From: Amaranthus tricolor
Taxonomy: Eukaryota > Streptophyta > Magnoliopsida > Caryophyllales > Amaranthaceae
Direction of reading: 5' to 3'
Length of the DNA stretch: 64,000 nucleotides
Assembly: GCF_026212465.1 (NCBI RefSeq)
Contig: NC_080048.1
Coordinates: forward strand, 34,062,422-34,126,421
The notes below the pieces were generated by a model. It saw nothing but the letters and a program-made list of their open reading frames with translations. It did not search any database and was not told the origin of the DNA. Position 1 is the first letter of the stretch. Each line of letters begins with the position of its first letter. A program made the position numbers and the translations under genes. Below, piece by piece: positions 24,814 through 36,900 of this stretch.

Positions 24814-26200
24814 AAAAAAAAATCAATCATCAAAACACCATTATGCATTTATGCTACTAGAATTGTCAACTTTTGATAAACCTTACTTCTCTAAATTTTC
24901 TTGGATGATGTGCCTTGTTTAAAAAGTCTACTTTCTAATAAATAAGTTGATGTAAGTAGGAAGAATTCTTTGATTTCTGATATTTAAGTAAATAAATTAT
25001 TTGATCTGAAAAAAAGTATATAAATTATTTACTATGAACGGTTGTATATTTTTTTTAATCCTAAAGCCACCCTTTAGATCAAAATTTCTAAGTAACTTTT
25101 TGAATTTTGATACACCTAGTAGTGGGGTAATGTGAACTATTTTTTTTATTTTTTAAATTAATACTGAATTTTTTTTATATGAACTAAATTATTTTTATGT
25201 TTTAAGATAGACACAAAACAAAATCACAATTTTTTATAAGAGATGGTCTCTCCCAAAAATGATCTGTTTACATGGAATGAATAATAAAACTAAAATAATC
25301 ATTAAAAAACAGAATCTTCTAAGAGTTACTCCAAGAAAAATAAACACAAAACTTGAAAATAATTCCACCCAAAATCTAAATTTAAAAAGGATACTAATTG
25401 AAAAAAGACTAAAAAATCTGATACATAAAAATGTATTATCATTGTTGGTAACTTATTGGGTATGACAAGATCATACTACTTAATCTAACAAGAGGGCTAG
25501 TTTACAATCTAAAAGTAGATACATTTGGCGATAAATAACTCTTTTGAGTTAAAATGTTGAACTAGAACTAAATTCACACCAAAACATAGGACAATTTTGG
25601 GGACTTAACAAGATCATGAAACCAAATCCTAAGAAAAAACAAATCTAATAAACATATATAGAAATATCGATAGAATATATAACACATTTCGAATTTAAAA
25701 CTATCAACTTAAACTTTTGATGAAGTTGATTTATTTATAAAATATAGGATATATAACATATCTTTAAGTTATAACCAAAAAGCTTAAGTTGATAGTTGTA
25801 GTCTCGAGATGTGTTATACTCCTCTATCCTTTTAAAATAACTATTGATATTAGACATTGTAAGGGAAAATATTATTTTCAGTAGCAAATTTAAAAGAACC
25901 GAGAAAGTGTAGAGTATATAACATATCTCTAAGCGCGCGATAACTAAAAACTTAAGCTCATCATCATCATACCCAGTGTATCCCGCCCATAGAAAAAACA
26001 TGAGCAGGGTTTGGGGAGAGAAGGTCGACAGCGACTAAAAACTTAAGCTAATAGTTGTAGTCTCGGGATATGTTATACACCTTCGTTCCTTTAAAATCGC
26101 TACTTCAACTACTGATATTCACATGAGGAAAATGTTACTTTTTAGTAACAAATTCAAAATGTCTATCAAGTACACTCTACCAAACAAAACAAAAAGGGGA
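24814..26200. other. Region downstream of the DUF1645 gene
   Basis: No other supported gene. Two related words, GTTGATAGTTGTAGTCTCGAGATGTGTTATAC (near 25788) and AATAGTTGTAGTCTCGGGATATGTTATAC (near 26049), show a local duplication of roughly 260 bp containing the SINE-like patch at 25967-26033. Confidence 0.4.
25967..26033 (+). repeat. SINE-like patch, copy 1
   Basis: TACCCAGTGTATCCCGC, then ATAGAAAAAACATGAGCAGGG and TTTGGGGAGAGAAGGTCGA. The same order recurs at 55452-55512. The pattern of a short ACCC..GTATCCC block followed by GGGTCTGGGGAGGG resembles the body of plant SINEs. No poly-A or simple tail was seen. Confidence 0.35.
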
Positions 26201-27187
26201 TCAAGAAGGGGGAGTATTAGGAAAAGCATAGGAGAATTGAGGAAGAACAGGACTAAAACCCAAGCAAGCCAAAAGACCATGTTTATAAGGCAAAGTTGTC
26301 TTCTTCTTCATCTCCTCAGAAACAGCTCTTTTAGATGCATAATGCATTTCATGAACTGATACTCCCCCTCTTCGCTTCGACACCGAAGCCGACTCCGACC
26401 CTGAACCCGAACCGGATCCTGATACCATACTTGATGATCTAAAACTCCATCTCTTGGAAAAAGATTGAGAATCTTTATTATGTCCTTCAGAAGCACTTCT
26501 AAACAGAAACAAATCTTTCAACTTCCATTTTCTGGATCCAAACAACCCATTTGAATTACTGGGTCCATTCAAATTCTGTTGATCTTGATTACCCAGAAGA
26601 GCAAATTCAGACACTCTTAATGGTGAAAGTGAACGACTCATTCCTTTACGATTAATACCATTTCCTCCTCTGCCTCTTCCTCTCTGTTTACTTTCATTAT
26701 TCCGAATCACATCCTTAAACGGGTCTCGATCGGGTCCCAGATCCGAACCCATTTTCCTATGTTTCGGGGACATTACTTTCTTAGATTTTGGAACAACAGT
26801 TGGAGTTAGCTTTAACTTTAACGGTCGAATTTTCCCTCCATCAAAAAGCTCATCAGCTGAAGATAAAGAAGGCCTCACCATCAAATCCAATTGCCCACTA
26901 AAATCAAACTCAAAATCATCTTTTTCATCATCATTCATCCCAATTTTGGCTTCCTGATGACGATCATGATCAAGCAGAGACATATGTTCGGAATCATGAT
27001 TATCATCATTTACATCATCAAACAAAGAAGAATGGAATTTAGGGGAGTGGGGACTAGTGGGTGCGCTATAGAAGAAATTAAGCATGGGTCTTGAAGTAGA
27101 GCTCATATAAGGTGTAGAACAATTGATGGGTAGTTGATTGATATGATCTATTGATGGAGGTAATTGGGTTTGTGTAAGTCCTACCAT
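26201..27187 (-). CDS. DUF1645-family protein, 328 aa, single exon
   Basis: Plant-specific protein family of unknown molecular function; members have been linked to stress responses and grain or seed growth, and some are described as calmodulin-binding-like. Visible conserved blocks in order: acidic DDFEFDFSG at 91-98, ADELFDGGKIRPLKL at 111-125, MSRSLSPLRVSE at 183-194, KWKLKDLFLFRSASEG at 220-235, and a C-terminal LPYKHGLLACLGFSP at 299-313. Between these the chain is basic and low in complexity, including an RGRGRGG stretch (169-175) and a GSGSGSGSES run (257-266). There is no signal peptide or membrane segment, so a cytosolic or nuclear location is inferred. The start is the first ATG of the frame, and the length is ordinary for the family. 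A TATATAA box lies about 165 bp upstream, and a MITE begins about 230 bp upstream. Confidence 0.85.
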   Translation of the reverse strand: MVGLTQTQLPPSIDHINQLPINCSTPYMSSTSRPMLNFFYSAPTSPHSPKFHSSLFDDVNDDNHDSEHMSLLDHDRHQEAKIGMNDDEKDDFEFDFSGQLDLMVRPSLSSADELFDGGKIRPLKLKLTPTVVPKSKKVMSPKHRKMGSDLGPDRDPFKDVIRNNESKQRGRGRGGNGINRKGMSRSLSPLRVSEFALLGNQDQQNLNGPSNSNGLFGSRKWKLKDLFLFRSASEGHNKDSQSFSKRWSFRSSSMVSGSGSGSGSESASVSKRRGGVSVHEMHYASKRAVSEEMKKKTTLPYKHGLLACLGFSPVLPQFSYAFPNTPPS

Positions 27188-27351
27188 TTTGATTTAGATG
27201 AAATAGGAGTATAGGATGAGTATTTTGTTGGGATTGTTGGTTTAAGACTATGATTTTTTATTTTATGTGGGAATTGAAGAGGGGTGTTTGGTGGTAGATT
27301 GATTCATATATTTGACTCTAAACCCACAAGAGAGGGAAGGTGGAAGAGGGG

Positions 27352-27359
27352 TTATATAT
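27352..27359 (-). promoter_or_regulatory. Putative TATA box of the DUF1645 gene
   Basis: The minus strand reads ATATATAA here, about 165 bp ahead of the ATG at 27187. That would give a 5' leader of roughly 130 bases. Position and sequence fit; expression evidence is absent. Confidence 0.5.
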
Positions 27360-27416
27360 TTGTAGTACTATTGAGGTACTATGTGGCCGCCTTTTTCATA
27401 ATCTATATAAAAATTA

Positions 27417-27743
27417 GAAAAAATTATGAAGAATAATATAACATTTTGCTTATTTTTATATAATAATATAATTTTTTTTGCTTATTTTTCTATAATAATA
27501 TCAACTTTTGATTAATCATGAATAATATAACTTAGGGGTATTTCCCGAAAATATTCCTAACATGCTAAAAATTAATTATAGGAGATAATATGACAAAAAA
27601 AATTAGTAAATTAGTTAATAAACTAAAGTTTGTATTACTTTAGGAAAATACCCCTCTAATATGGTATTATTTATGGTTAATCAAAAGTTGATATTATTGT
27701 AGGGAAATTGATAAAAGGTTGTATTATTCACGGTAATTTTTCC
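27417..27743. mobile_element. MITE family A, copy 3, next to a promoter
   Basis: The ends GAAAAAATTATGAAGAATAAT and ATTATTCACGGTAATTTTTC are inverted. Inner words ATCAACTTTTGATTAATCATGAATAAT / ATTATTTATGGTTAATCAAAAGTTGAT form long mirrored arms. It is more diverged than copies 1 and 2. It starts about 60 bp upstream of the putative TATA box of the DUF1645 gene. Confidence 0.6.
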
Positions 27744-28636
27744 AAAAATTATCATACTTTCTCCGTTTTGCATTACTTGCACCAAATCAACTTTTACACT
27801 ATTCATTATTCAATGGTAAGTTATGTTTCAACCATTATACGAGAAAAAAATATAGTCAAGTTATATTTTGGAACGAAGGATGTACTTTTCATTATAGTCT
27901 GTTCTTTTAAATTTTTGTAATATTTTTAAGTATTTTTTTTTTTTTGTTATTTTCTTTAATTTTTATCTACACTTTTTATCTCATTTGTATTATTACTCAC
28001 ACAATTTAATGATTCCTATTAATTTCTTAACATTTGTGTCAAATTGTTAGGATTGCAATCTTTTAAGAACTGAAAGAGTAATGTGTTGCATTTAGTTTGC
28101 GCTTTTTGATGGAAGGGTAAATATTAATTTGTATTTTTTTGCTTTTTTGGATTGGAACAATACGAAATCATACAAATATTAAGAAATGATATGGATTTTA
28201 GATGGGGCGCATTATATTTTAAAAAAAAAAAAAAAAGAATTGAGTCTTATTCTAGTTGAAAAGCTAGAAACACTTTTAAGGAAAGATCTTAAGATTGATT
28301 CTCACCTAATCTTCTTAAAAAATAATATGAAGTTAAAAGGACAACCGAAAATAGAAAGTGTTGCGAATTATAATGATAGCTTATCAATTAGTAGTTGGTG
28401 AACAAGACAAATAACAAATGGGGTGATGGAATTGAAAGAGAAGATCAATCTATGAATGAAATAAAAAGAGAATTATAGGGATTATTATCAAAATAAGATA
28501 AAGTATAAATTAAATAAAATAACGTTCAATCGAACGCAAATTAAATAAGATAGAAAATATGTATGATAAGCATGATAGATGTTTTCTTTAGATGTTTAGT
28601 ATAGTCCATTTCGTTTTTCTTTTAAATAATATCGGG
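27744..28636. other. Intergenic, nothing recognised
   Basis: AT-rich. A TTTCTCCGTTTTGCATTACTTGC word near 27768 looks like a Stowaway-type start, but its partner end was not found. An open frame at 28186-28401 is A-rich and lacks any domain. Confidence 0.4.
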
Positions 28637-28894
28637 GTGTTTAGCAATTGGTTGTTGGCTTTTTTAATTGGCTTGTTTGACCGGCCGGAAATGTTGGCTG
28701 TTTTTATTGGCTTTTAAGCAAGCTGAAAAGGCCAACTGTTTGTGGAGATGTTTATTTCATTTTGGCTTAAATGCCAGTTTTTCAGCTATTTTAAAAGCCA
28801 TTTATCAAACACTTTTTTAACTGTTTGACCAACCAACAAAACAAAAGCCAAAAACCAACCAAAAAACTAAGCCAAAAAGCCATAAACCAAACAC
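28637..28894. mobile_element. MITE with GTGTTTRG ends
   Basis: GTGTTTAGCAATTGGTTGTTGG at the left is mirrored on the minus strand by GTGTTTGGTTTATGGCTTTTTGG at the right. The interior is built of GGCTT/AAGCC and TTGGTTGG words and could fold on itself. No target duplication could be fixed, so the superfamily is open (hAT- or Harbinger-like). Confidence 0.5.
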
Positions 28895-29305
28895 GTTATA
28901 GTCTAATTGGTCTTAAACATGCATGCACCATTAAAAATTAAGCCATATGTAAGAGAATATTGATCAACAGTTTGTTTTTATTACTCATATATTAATGATC
29001 TTATTGCTTTTTAACTAATCATCAAATAAATTATTGTAGGAAGTTGTCATGATTTTGCATGACTATTAGAGGATCTAAGTAAGTTATCCTTGTCTTACCT
29101 TTGTTTTAGTTGAAGTTGTTAGCTTATGTGAGGACTATTCCTGTCTTATTTAATCTTATTTAATCTTAGTGGTTAGGGGTCTATTTTTCCAAATATTAGG
29201 CATGTTTTACAAAACCTATTAAATAGGAATAATTATCAAATCAAAAATAAATTTTTAATTTTGGTAGGATTTTAGAATCAAATCTCAATAGTTATCCTCT
29301 TTTCC
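28895..29305. other. Intergenic, nothing recognised
   Basis: AT-rich DNA without gene or repeat edges. Confidence 0.45.
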
Positions 29306-30690
29306 TCGATCTATCCAGTAATCTAAAAAAAGCTTATTAATTTTAGTCCCTTTTTTGTTTTCGACAAATATTTCCTTCCTCTTCTCCGTTTGTGATTTAA
29401 CCAATTGTTAAATACGTCATTTTGAATGTTAAAATAAACCCTTTGAATATTTGCATTATTTTGTATTAAATCGTCTTACCTTGAGACTGTTTCATACAAG
29501 AAGTGCTCACTAGTCCAATTTTTGTTATTTTAGTCTATTTTTTGTTTTTGATAGCTATTTTATTTCTCTCCAGTGTTTGGATTTACCCAAATGTTTAATA
29601 TGTCCTTTTGAATGATAAAATTAACCCTTTGAATATTTGAACACTCTTCATTGAGCCCCTTGTATGAAATTCTCTTACTATGAGACGGTCTCATATATGA
29701 GGTGCTCACTAGTCCATTTTTTTGCTATTTTAGTCCATCTTCTGCTTTGATAATTATTTCCTTTCTCTCCACCATCTAGATTTTATCAATTGTTTAATAT
29801 GTCATTTAAAATGTTAAAATTAACCCTTTAATTATTTAAACACTCATTATAGAATTTAAACTCCTTGTATAAAATCACCTTTCCATGAAACGGTCTTATA
29901 GTAGAGGTGCTCACTAAGTCACTAGTCCATTTTCTGCTATTTTGTCCATTTTCCTTTATTTTAGTCCATTTACACAATTATTTCCTTTCTCTACCGTCTA
30001 GATTAAACAATTATCTAATACATCATTTTGAATGTTAAAATTAACCTTTTGAATATTTGAACACTTGTTATTGAATTAACTTGTATGAAATCATCTTATC
30101 ATAAGACGGCATCATTTAAGAGGTGCTCACTGATCCATTTTCTGCGATTTTATCAATTTTCTATTTCTAACTACTCTTTCCTTTCTCTCCACCGTTTGGA
30201 ATTAACTAATTTTTTAATATGTCCTTTAAAACGTTAAAATTAACCTTTTGAATATTTGAACACTCATCATTGAAACTCCTTGTATGAAAATGTCTTATTA
30301 TGAAACAGCCTAACACTCATCATTGAAACTCCTTGTATGAAAATGTCTTACTATGAGACAGCCTTGTACAAGACGTGCTCACTAGTCCATTTTCTGCTAT
30401 TTTGATCCATTTTCTGTTTCTGATAACTATTATATACTTCCTCCATTATATTACTTGCTACATTTGACTTTACGCAATTTAATTTATTATTTTAATCATA
30501 TAATTAACTATGCACATCTAAAAATTATAAAAGTTAATACTATGAAAATATGAGATTAGGCAATTCAAACAAGACCACTTGCCTATGTTTTTTTCTTACA
30601 CATTAGCCGCAATATATAAAATAAGTTTAAATATATTCCACAACGGTGGAACTATTTGCTTTCTCTAAACCGTTTGTGATTCAACCAACA
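29306..30690 (+). repeat. ~205-bp tandem array, about six monomers
   Basis: GTGCTCACTAGTCCATTTT opens monomers at about 29502, 29701, 29907, 30123 and 30376. Each continues with TTTCTGCTATTTTAGTCC, TTTCCTTTCTCTCCACCGT, TTAATATGTC.TTT.AA.GTTAAAATTAACC and ends in TATGAGACGGTCT. A first partial monomer starts near 29310. The fifth has an internal duplication of about 60 bp (CACTCATCATTGAAACTCC twice). The last one is cut by a MITE at 30429-30650 and resumes with CTTTCTCTAAACCGTTTGTGATT. The array lies 220 bp beyond the sulfotransferase stop codon. Confidence 0.75.
30429..30650. mobile_element. Stowaway-like MITE inside a tandem monomer
   Basis: The host monomer reads GATAACTA before it and TATTTGCTTTCTC after it, joining to the GATAACTATTTCCTTTCTC seen in other monomers. 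The insert starts TTATATACTTCCTCCATT and ends near AACGGTGGAAC. Its body matches 6875-7062. Confidence 0.55.
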
Positions 30691-30909
30691 TACCAAAATG
30701 AGGGCTCCGGGCCAGCTGAATGATAGTGCACGTATTTGTGTTCAATCAAATGGAATGGAATCATTCATCAGAAAGTACAACAGCTACAAAATCTAAGAAC
30801 AAATTTTCTACTACCAAAATTTTTGCATTCACTACTGGATATGCAAAAGAATTATGAGAGGGTGAAATTAAATTAAAAGAAGCTATTTACATCCACAAAA
30901 GCCGAGATC

Positions 30910-33900
30910 CTACAATCTATAATCATCATGGAGATAACTCTCAAACTCGGTTCCATTAAGAGTCTTTCGAACATCGTCCCAGTTTGCTACCTGTTGCGAC
31001 AACGGTCCCTTGTGTATCTTAACTTGTCGACTTGTTAGCTTCATTCTTGGAATCCTAAGAAAATCTTGAACATCTAATAACTTCTGCAAGACAGTATAAA
31101 TACAGAGACACTCTTATTAACTTAATGATGGCCGATGGGTGATGAACATTGAGCCGGAAATCTTTACTGCTCGTTTGGTTGTTGGTATCAAATCGTGGGA
31201 ATGGTGATGAGATATAATGTAATTTTGATTTTGAATATGTACTCGACAAGGCTTATGAAGTTATGTTTACGTACTCACGTTTGTCCTACTCTACCTTCCT
31301 TTTTCTTCATAATATTCATTCTCATCCATTACCGTGGGAATGACATAGCACATCTCATCAAAATCAAAATTAAAAATAAAATCATTCCTATTACCACCAT
31401 TTAATACCATCAACCAAACAGGGGGTAAGAGTAGAAGACATACAGTGTGGTTGTTGACAACATCTTCGTAATAAAGCGTCATATGACGGGTGCTATTAAA
31501 GTACTCTGAAGCTTTGGCTACCATGTTTTGGACGAGTTTGATCTCTCGTATAAGAGTAGTGACATTTACGTGAGGTTTGTAGCTTGCGAGTATCTCAGCC
31601 TGCAGTACGTTACCATTCAAAGCAATCAATCCCGAAATAAACATTGGCCAAAGATTATCGATGCTTGTGAAAATAGAGAAGAATTGACATACCTCATGGG
31701 GTGAGTGAACATGAGACTTATGAGCCCCATTCAATAGCTTCTTATCATGGTCATATGAGTTAGCAAGTATTGATACCATCCGTCGCAAAAGATTTCTTCT
31801 AAAGAGAAAAATTATGGAAACGCCTTTTTGGGTGAAATATTTGACTACATCTTCATGATACTGCAATAAACCCTGCATAGATCAAATATAATTATATAAC
31901 TAACAAACAGGAATAGATTTAAACAGTTCAAGAAAAAGAAAAGTGAAAAAAGCATTGGCAGCAAAAGCAAGATAAAGCTATAGAAAAGTAACCAAATACA
32001 TCATTCAACCAAATATATACAACACCCTCGATTCAGTTTCAGATTTTGTCACTATCACAAAGGCATAGCAGTTTTGTCTGAATCTCAACATCATTAGCAC
32101 ATGTCACTGTAGCTAGGATATCAAACTACTAAGAAGACTATCTTTTGGAGATCAAAAATAGCTTCTTAGGCACACTGCGTGCATGAACAAACCACTACAA
32201 CAGCCATCAATATAAAAGGCGTTTTCGGACTCAGGATTTCCCACCATTGACATAGCATACTACACAAATTTCTGGTGCCACATAGAACAGGCACATTTTT
32301 CTTCATGAAATTACAACCTAACAAAATACCACAGAAAGGAAATTGGAATTATAATGCAAAATATTGTCCGCGTTACTGTACCACGACCGTATTGTAAAGG
32401 TTGGTGCAATCAAAATGTAGGCCGTGATATTTCCATGAAAGCCATTTCGCAACGGTTATCGAGACTGTGACTAAAACCGCATTTTTTGCAATATGGCAAG
32501 GGGAGACTATAGCTGGAAGCATTGCTCTCGAAAAAGGTATGTATATCATAAAATAAAAGGAGTTGATCAATTCCTCCTAGAGATACCAGAGAACTGTCAT
32601 AACCCTAAATGTAAGAAAATCATAACCATAGATGAAAAGTTGAGAGCATTGGGTTTGCATATTAGCATGTCTTGAGATCATTCTCTTGATGCATTCCCAA
32701 TAATTCATTAAAACATGTGCAAATTTATATATGTGAATTTTTTATTACTTACAAGAGTAAGGTAGCATACACTAAACCCCTAAATACCGCCTAGATGGCA
32801 ACCACTAATAGCATTAAGGTAATAGAATGGTCCTTTGTGCTATCATATTTCTTGAATAAGTCTGATATTCAGTTCAATGATAATTCTTATTTCCAACTCC
32901 ATCATTGACTCTTGTTTTTTATATAATATATTATTAGCAATTTGGCTTTACTTAAACAGTAGCAACATTCCATTATATTAATGTCATTATGTGGATCCCA
33001 CCTAAAATAACACCTACATGGTTTTGGTGATCGAACATAGGCAACATTACCCTTATAAAAACAAAGGTTGTGTTCGGCTTACTTGAACAAGATCATCAAA
33101 AATTTAGACACGGAGATCAAGAGCAATATGACAACATTCCATTACCCCCAATATCAGTAAGCTCCCACATATGCATAAAAGAGCACTACATATCAAAAAA
33201 GAAAATCATATTTTGCAATGTAGCAAACCAGCAAGCCTTGTCCGACCTATAATAAGTTCATTGCTGAAATATATAATGTCAAATTTTCAAAACAAAATGA
33301 AGGGAATATTTAACTTTTGTTCGGTTCAGATCTAGCAATAATAACCTTCCTTGCAGGTAAATATGTATACAGCCGTTAATAAGTTGTGAAGCATGGAATA
33401 AAAATTAGATCATTATGTTATGTAATTGTCGTTATGTAACATGTTTCAGAGTTACCGCGAAATCTCGTTACGCAATGGTGCATGAATTCTTACGGTCATG
33501 TTTTGACTGTTACGTAATATATAACATCCGATATTTCACCGTTACAATACTATTTTTCGATAAGTTATAGAAAAAAAATTCCTTAACCGCTCTAAATTGT
33601 AAAAAAGGTTTTACCGAACATCTCCCTCATACACATTAACTTTACACATCACTTAAATTATAGTTATATTATAATTCTAATCCTAAACAGAATAATTAAC
33701 TAATGAATTGATTAATCATTCACTAAACGTACCTCATACTGTGAAATTATAATAACTATAGGCATTTAATTGTATAATAACAGTATTTCAACAATAAAAA
33801 TCGGACTATGAGCTCAAAAATCTCCTACTGTGATTTTTTTTCAAAATTCACACCATGTCAGCAGCGATCCGCGTTATTACGCGACACCGCAACCGTTTTC

Positions 33901-36900
33901 ACAAATGTATCTTTGACCGCATTTTTAATCCATGTCAAGACAAGAAGCAAATAACAAGAGCAAAACAATACACAACAGACAACATTACCTTCCTAATCAG
34001 TAACTAGAGGTAAAAGTCCAAAAGCAAATCAGCTTAACTGAAGGTAATATAACAGTCGAATATTACAAAATATTTCCTTTATATCTTCCTCGTCTAATGG
34101 AAGTTGGTCTATTAACAATTTTTTAAAATTCCCAAGGTTGTAAGTTAAACCCAACAAGGAATATGGAAGTAGCAAGCATTCCTGCTGCTTCAAGCCATAT
34201 TCCAAGAAGGCCGAAATAGAATATATGAACAAAGACAAAAAAAAACGAAAACATAAGGAAACACAGTGGAAGACAGAACAAGATGGAATAGATGAGGACG
34301 AACATCCTTCAATTGAGACATCAAAAATTTATAAAAAAAGTTCTGGAAAAGTGGAATTTACAAATCTAAGACTTTTAAAAATGCCATTAAGGTTGCAACA
34401 ATGATAAGCCTTCTCAATAGAAATAGGTTCAAACTAGAATGATCTCCATATCACCTAAGAATCAAGAGTCCAGACCCCATCCTAGGCATCCAATTCCAAC
34501 CCTTTTAAAGCACCATTAATCGTTAAGAACATAGATACTCAAATCTAAGATAAGCAATTTTTACATTGCAGAAAGAATGTAAAATAATGGCAAAGAGTTG
34601 ATAATATCGATGTTAAAATATCAGCATGATCTATTAACAATATTCAGCAGAACTTTGACAAGATTCGATGCAAAAAGTGTTAACATCTATGATTCAGGGG
34701 AGAAATTCAATAATTAGGAAGTTGCACTAATCAAGAATAGTATTCTAACCTAATCTCAAAGACGCAAACTAGTAACAGTGATTCTAAAACTTGGAACATA
34801 AATTTGAATCAAAATTTTTGATTCCAATACTAGATTCTTTCTTGGAAGTAGCACTGAGATGTCAGTAGGGACAGCAGACTCACATACGAACTCATGCACA
34901 TCTTTTTGAAACTGAAAATGGATAACGACAAACAAAGCATAACACTCACTTGATTTAGCATCCATTTCAAGCCAACAGCAGAGGTACATTCATTCTTGGC
35001 AGCACTGCTCATCCAATCCAAGTTGTAAAGCTTGTCAAGGGTCTCCGCAATACTCGAAATGTTAGCTCTCCGGACTTTGACAGAAAATATCTCCCCATTT
35101 GAACTTACGTTCATATGACTATTCAGCAAGGTTTCAAACCATCCACTACCAGATCTTTGCGTTGAAAATATGGCAAAGTAACGGACAGGATGACATGCAC
35201 ATTCCTCCCTGATAATGGAAACTAAAATAATTTGGACAGGGTCCATCGAAAATTAACCATCTTTTTTATCGATGTACAAGCAAGATAGACCAAGTAAATA
35301 CCTGCTATAAGTAACAGGTTTAGGGTAATGCACATAAGGAACTTCCCAATCTTCAAGATCAGGCCTCAGGCATGGTTTATCACTCACTTGAACATTTGGG
35401 AACAATGTAAGCATCGTAACCTTGCCGATGCTAAATTGCTTGAGAAAGACCATAGAAAAGGAGATTCCACAGACCATAGTAAGCACCAAAACAACAATCA
35501 TCCGCAACAGTAATGAGGACTTCTTTGGAACCAAAATCTCCTGTAATAAGAGGCTACCCAGGTGTTAATTAGGGAAAGCAAAAACTTTCCACATTCTAAA
35601 CTACTTCCTCTCTTTTTATAGTTGCAGAATTCCTCTCAAAAGCACGAGGGTGCTATTCGAAAGAAATGTAAGAACTAAAAATGCAGAAGAAGTACTCCTA
35701 CACAAAATCTAGAAACTTGATTTTCCTACCTACATCTACCACCAGCAGGCAGCAAGTCTACCCAGGTTAAAGTATTAATTAGGGAAAGCAAATATTTGCC
35801 ACATTTTCCATATTTCTTCTATCGTTGTTAAGTTGCAACATTGTCCTAAACGGGCCGTTTTGTTATATGTATCAAATGGTGGAAAGAGTAATGAAAATTT
35901 AATGTAATTTACCTAAAATACCTACTGAAATGAAAGTGCTTAGGAGTCTAACAAAGAACAACGGGAGCAAAAAACACAAGAAAAACATAACAACAATAAT
36001 AAAGGCAATACACAACAATATAATGAGGTATCTTAAATACCTCCCCCTCAAACAATGTTTATTTTCATTAATGAATTCAACAATACACTAATAAATATAC
36101 CTCATGGTTTAGAAAAAGCTCTCAAGATAAAGATTTCATGTTACAATGGAGATCACCCTTAATACTAATGCAAAGAAGAAGAAATAAAGCTCTCTTGGAA
36201 TTAACCCTAGCCCCCTCTCTATGTATTAGCCTTTATCCTTTCTTTCTAATGATGTTCTAAGCCCTTACATAATGCTTACAACCTATTAGAAACAACCCTA
36301 CTACATAGCCATCTTGCAACCCAAGGAAAACCCAAATCAAGCGACCTTTGACCTTCTGCACAGCTTGCTCAAACGAGCAAGGATCATGCTCGAATGAGCG
36401 CCTTGCTCAGTCATTCACTGTTTGATGTGATCTTGTGCCTCGAACGAAGCAACCTACCCCCTGCCTTGCCTTGTTCAATGCATGGCCCAATGCTCATGTG
36501 AAGCTTCTTCTTGTCTTGTTCAAAGCCTCTCTTGATCACTTCATGAAGTGATCCAAAGTCCAAACCTTAGTTCATCACATATCATCTCACCCACATCCTC
36601 CTACATCCTACAAAGTGCAAGACATGGCATGTGCGACAATGTAATCAAACTCATCTCCATGACTAGAATATTTGGCGTTTGCTTCAACACCTACTTGACA
36701 AGATTTATGAGCAAACTTGTCCTACTCAGTGTAAAAACGTGGTGATGGTCGCGATCACAGTAATGGAATGTTGATTTGGTAACGAGAGTGATGCGGTTAT
36801 TGTAATGCCAAAATATTAGTCAAAACCACAAGATATCTATTAATACAGCCCAAAACACGGGTTTTTTACACCTTTACAACATAGAAAATATCGGTTTTTT

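Noticed and set aside
26123..26359. Plus-strand frame overlapping the DUF1645 gene
   Set aside because: Shadow of the minus-strand coding exon, which has conserved family blocks.
29306..30440. CRISPR-like array
   Set aside because: The repeat unit is about 205 bp without unique spacers, in a plant genome. It is a tandem satellite.
31291..31878. A 195-codon continuous frame on the minus strand
   Set aside because: It is exons 4 and 5 of the sulfotransferase gene read straight through introns and a MITE. The splice sites and the family alignment favour the six-exon model.
34830..35246. A 138-codon frame starting MDPVQIILVS on the minus strand
   Set aside because: Its first 12 residues and its tail are intron. 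The real exon 3 is 35208-34950 with AG and GT borders that fit the neighbours' phases.
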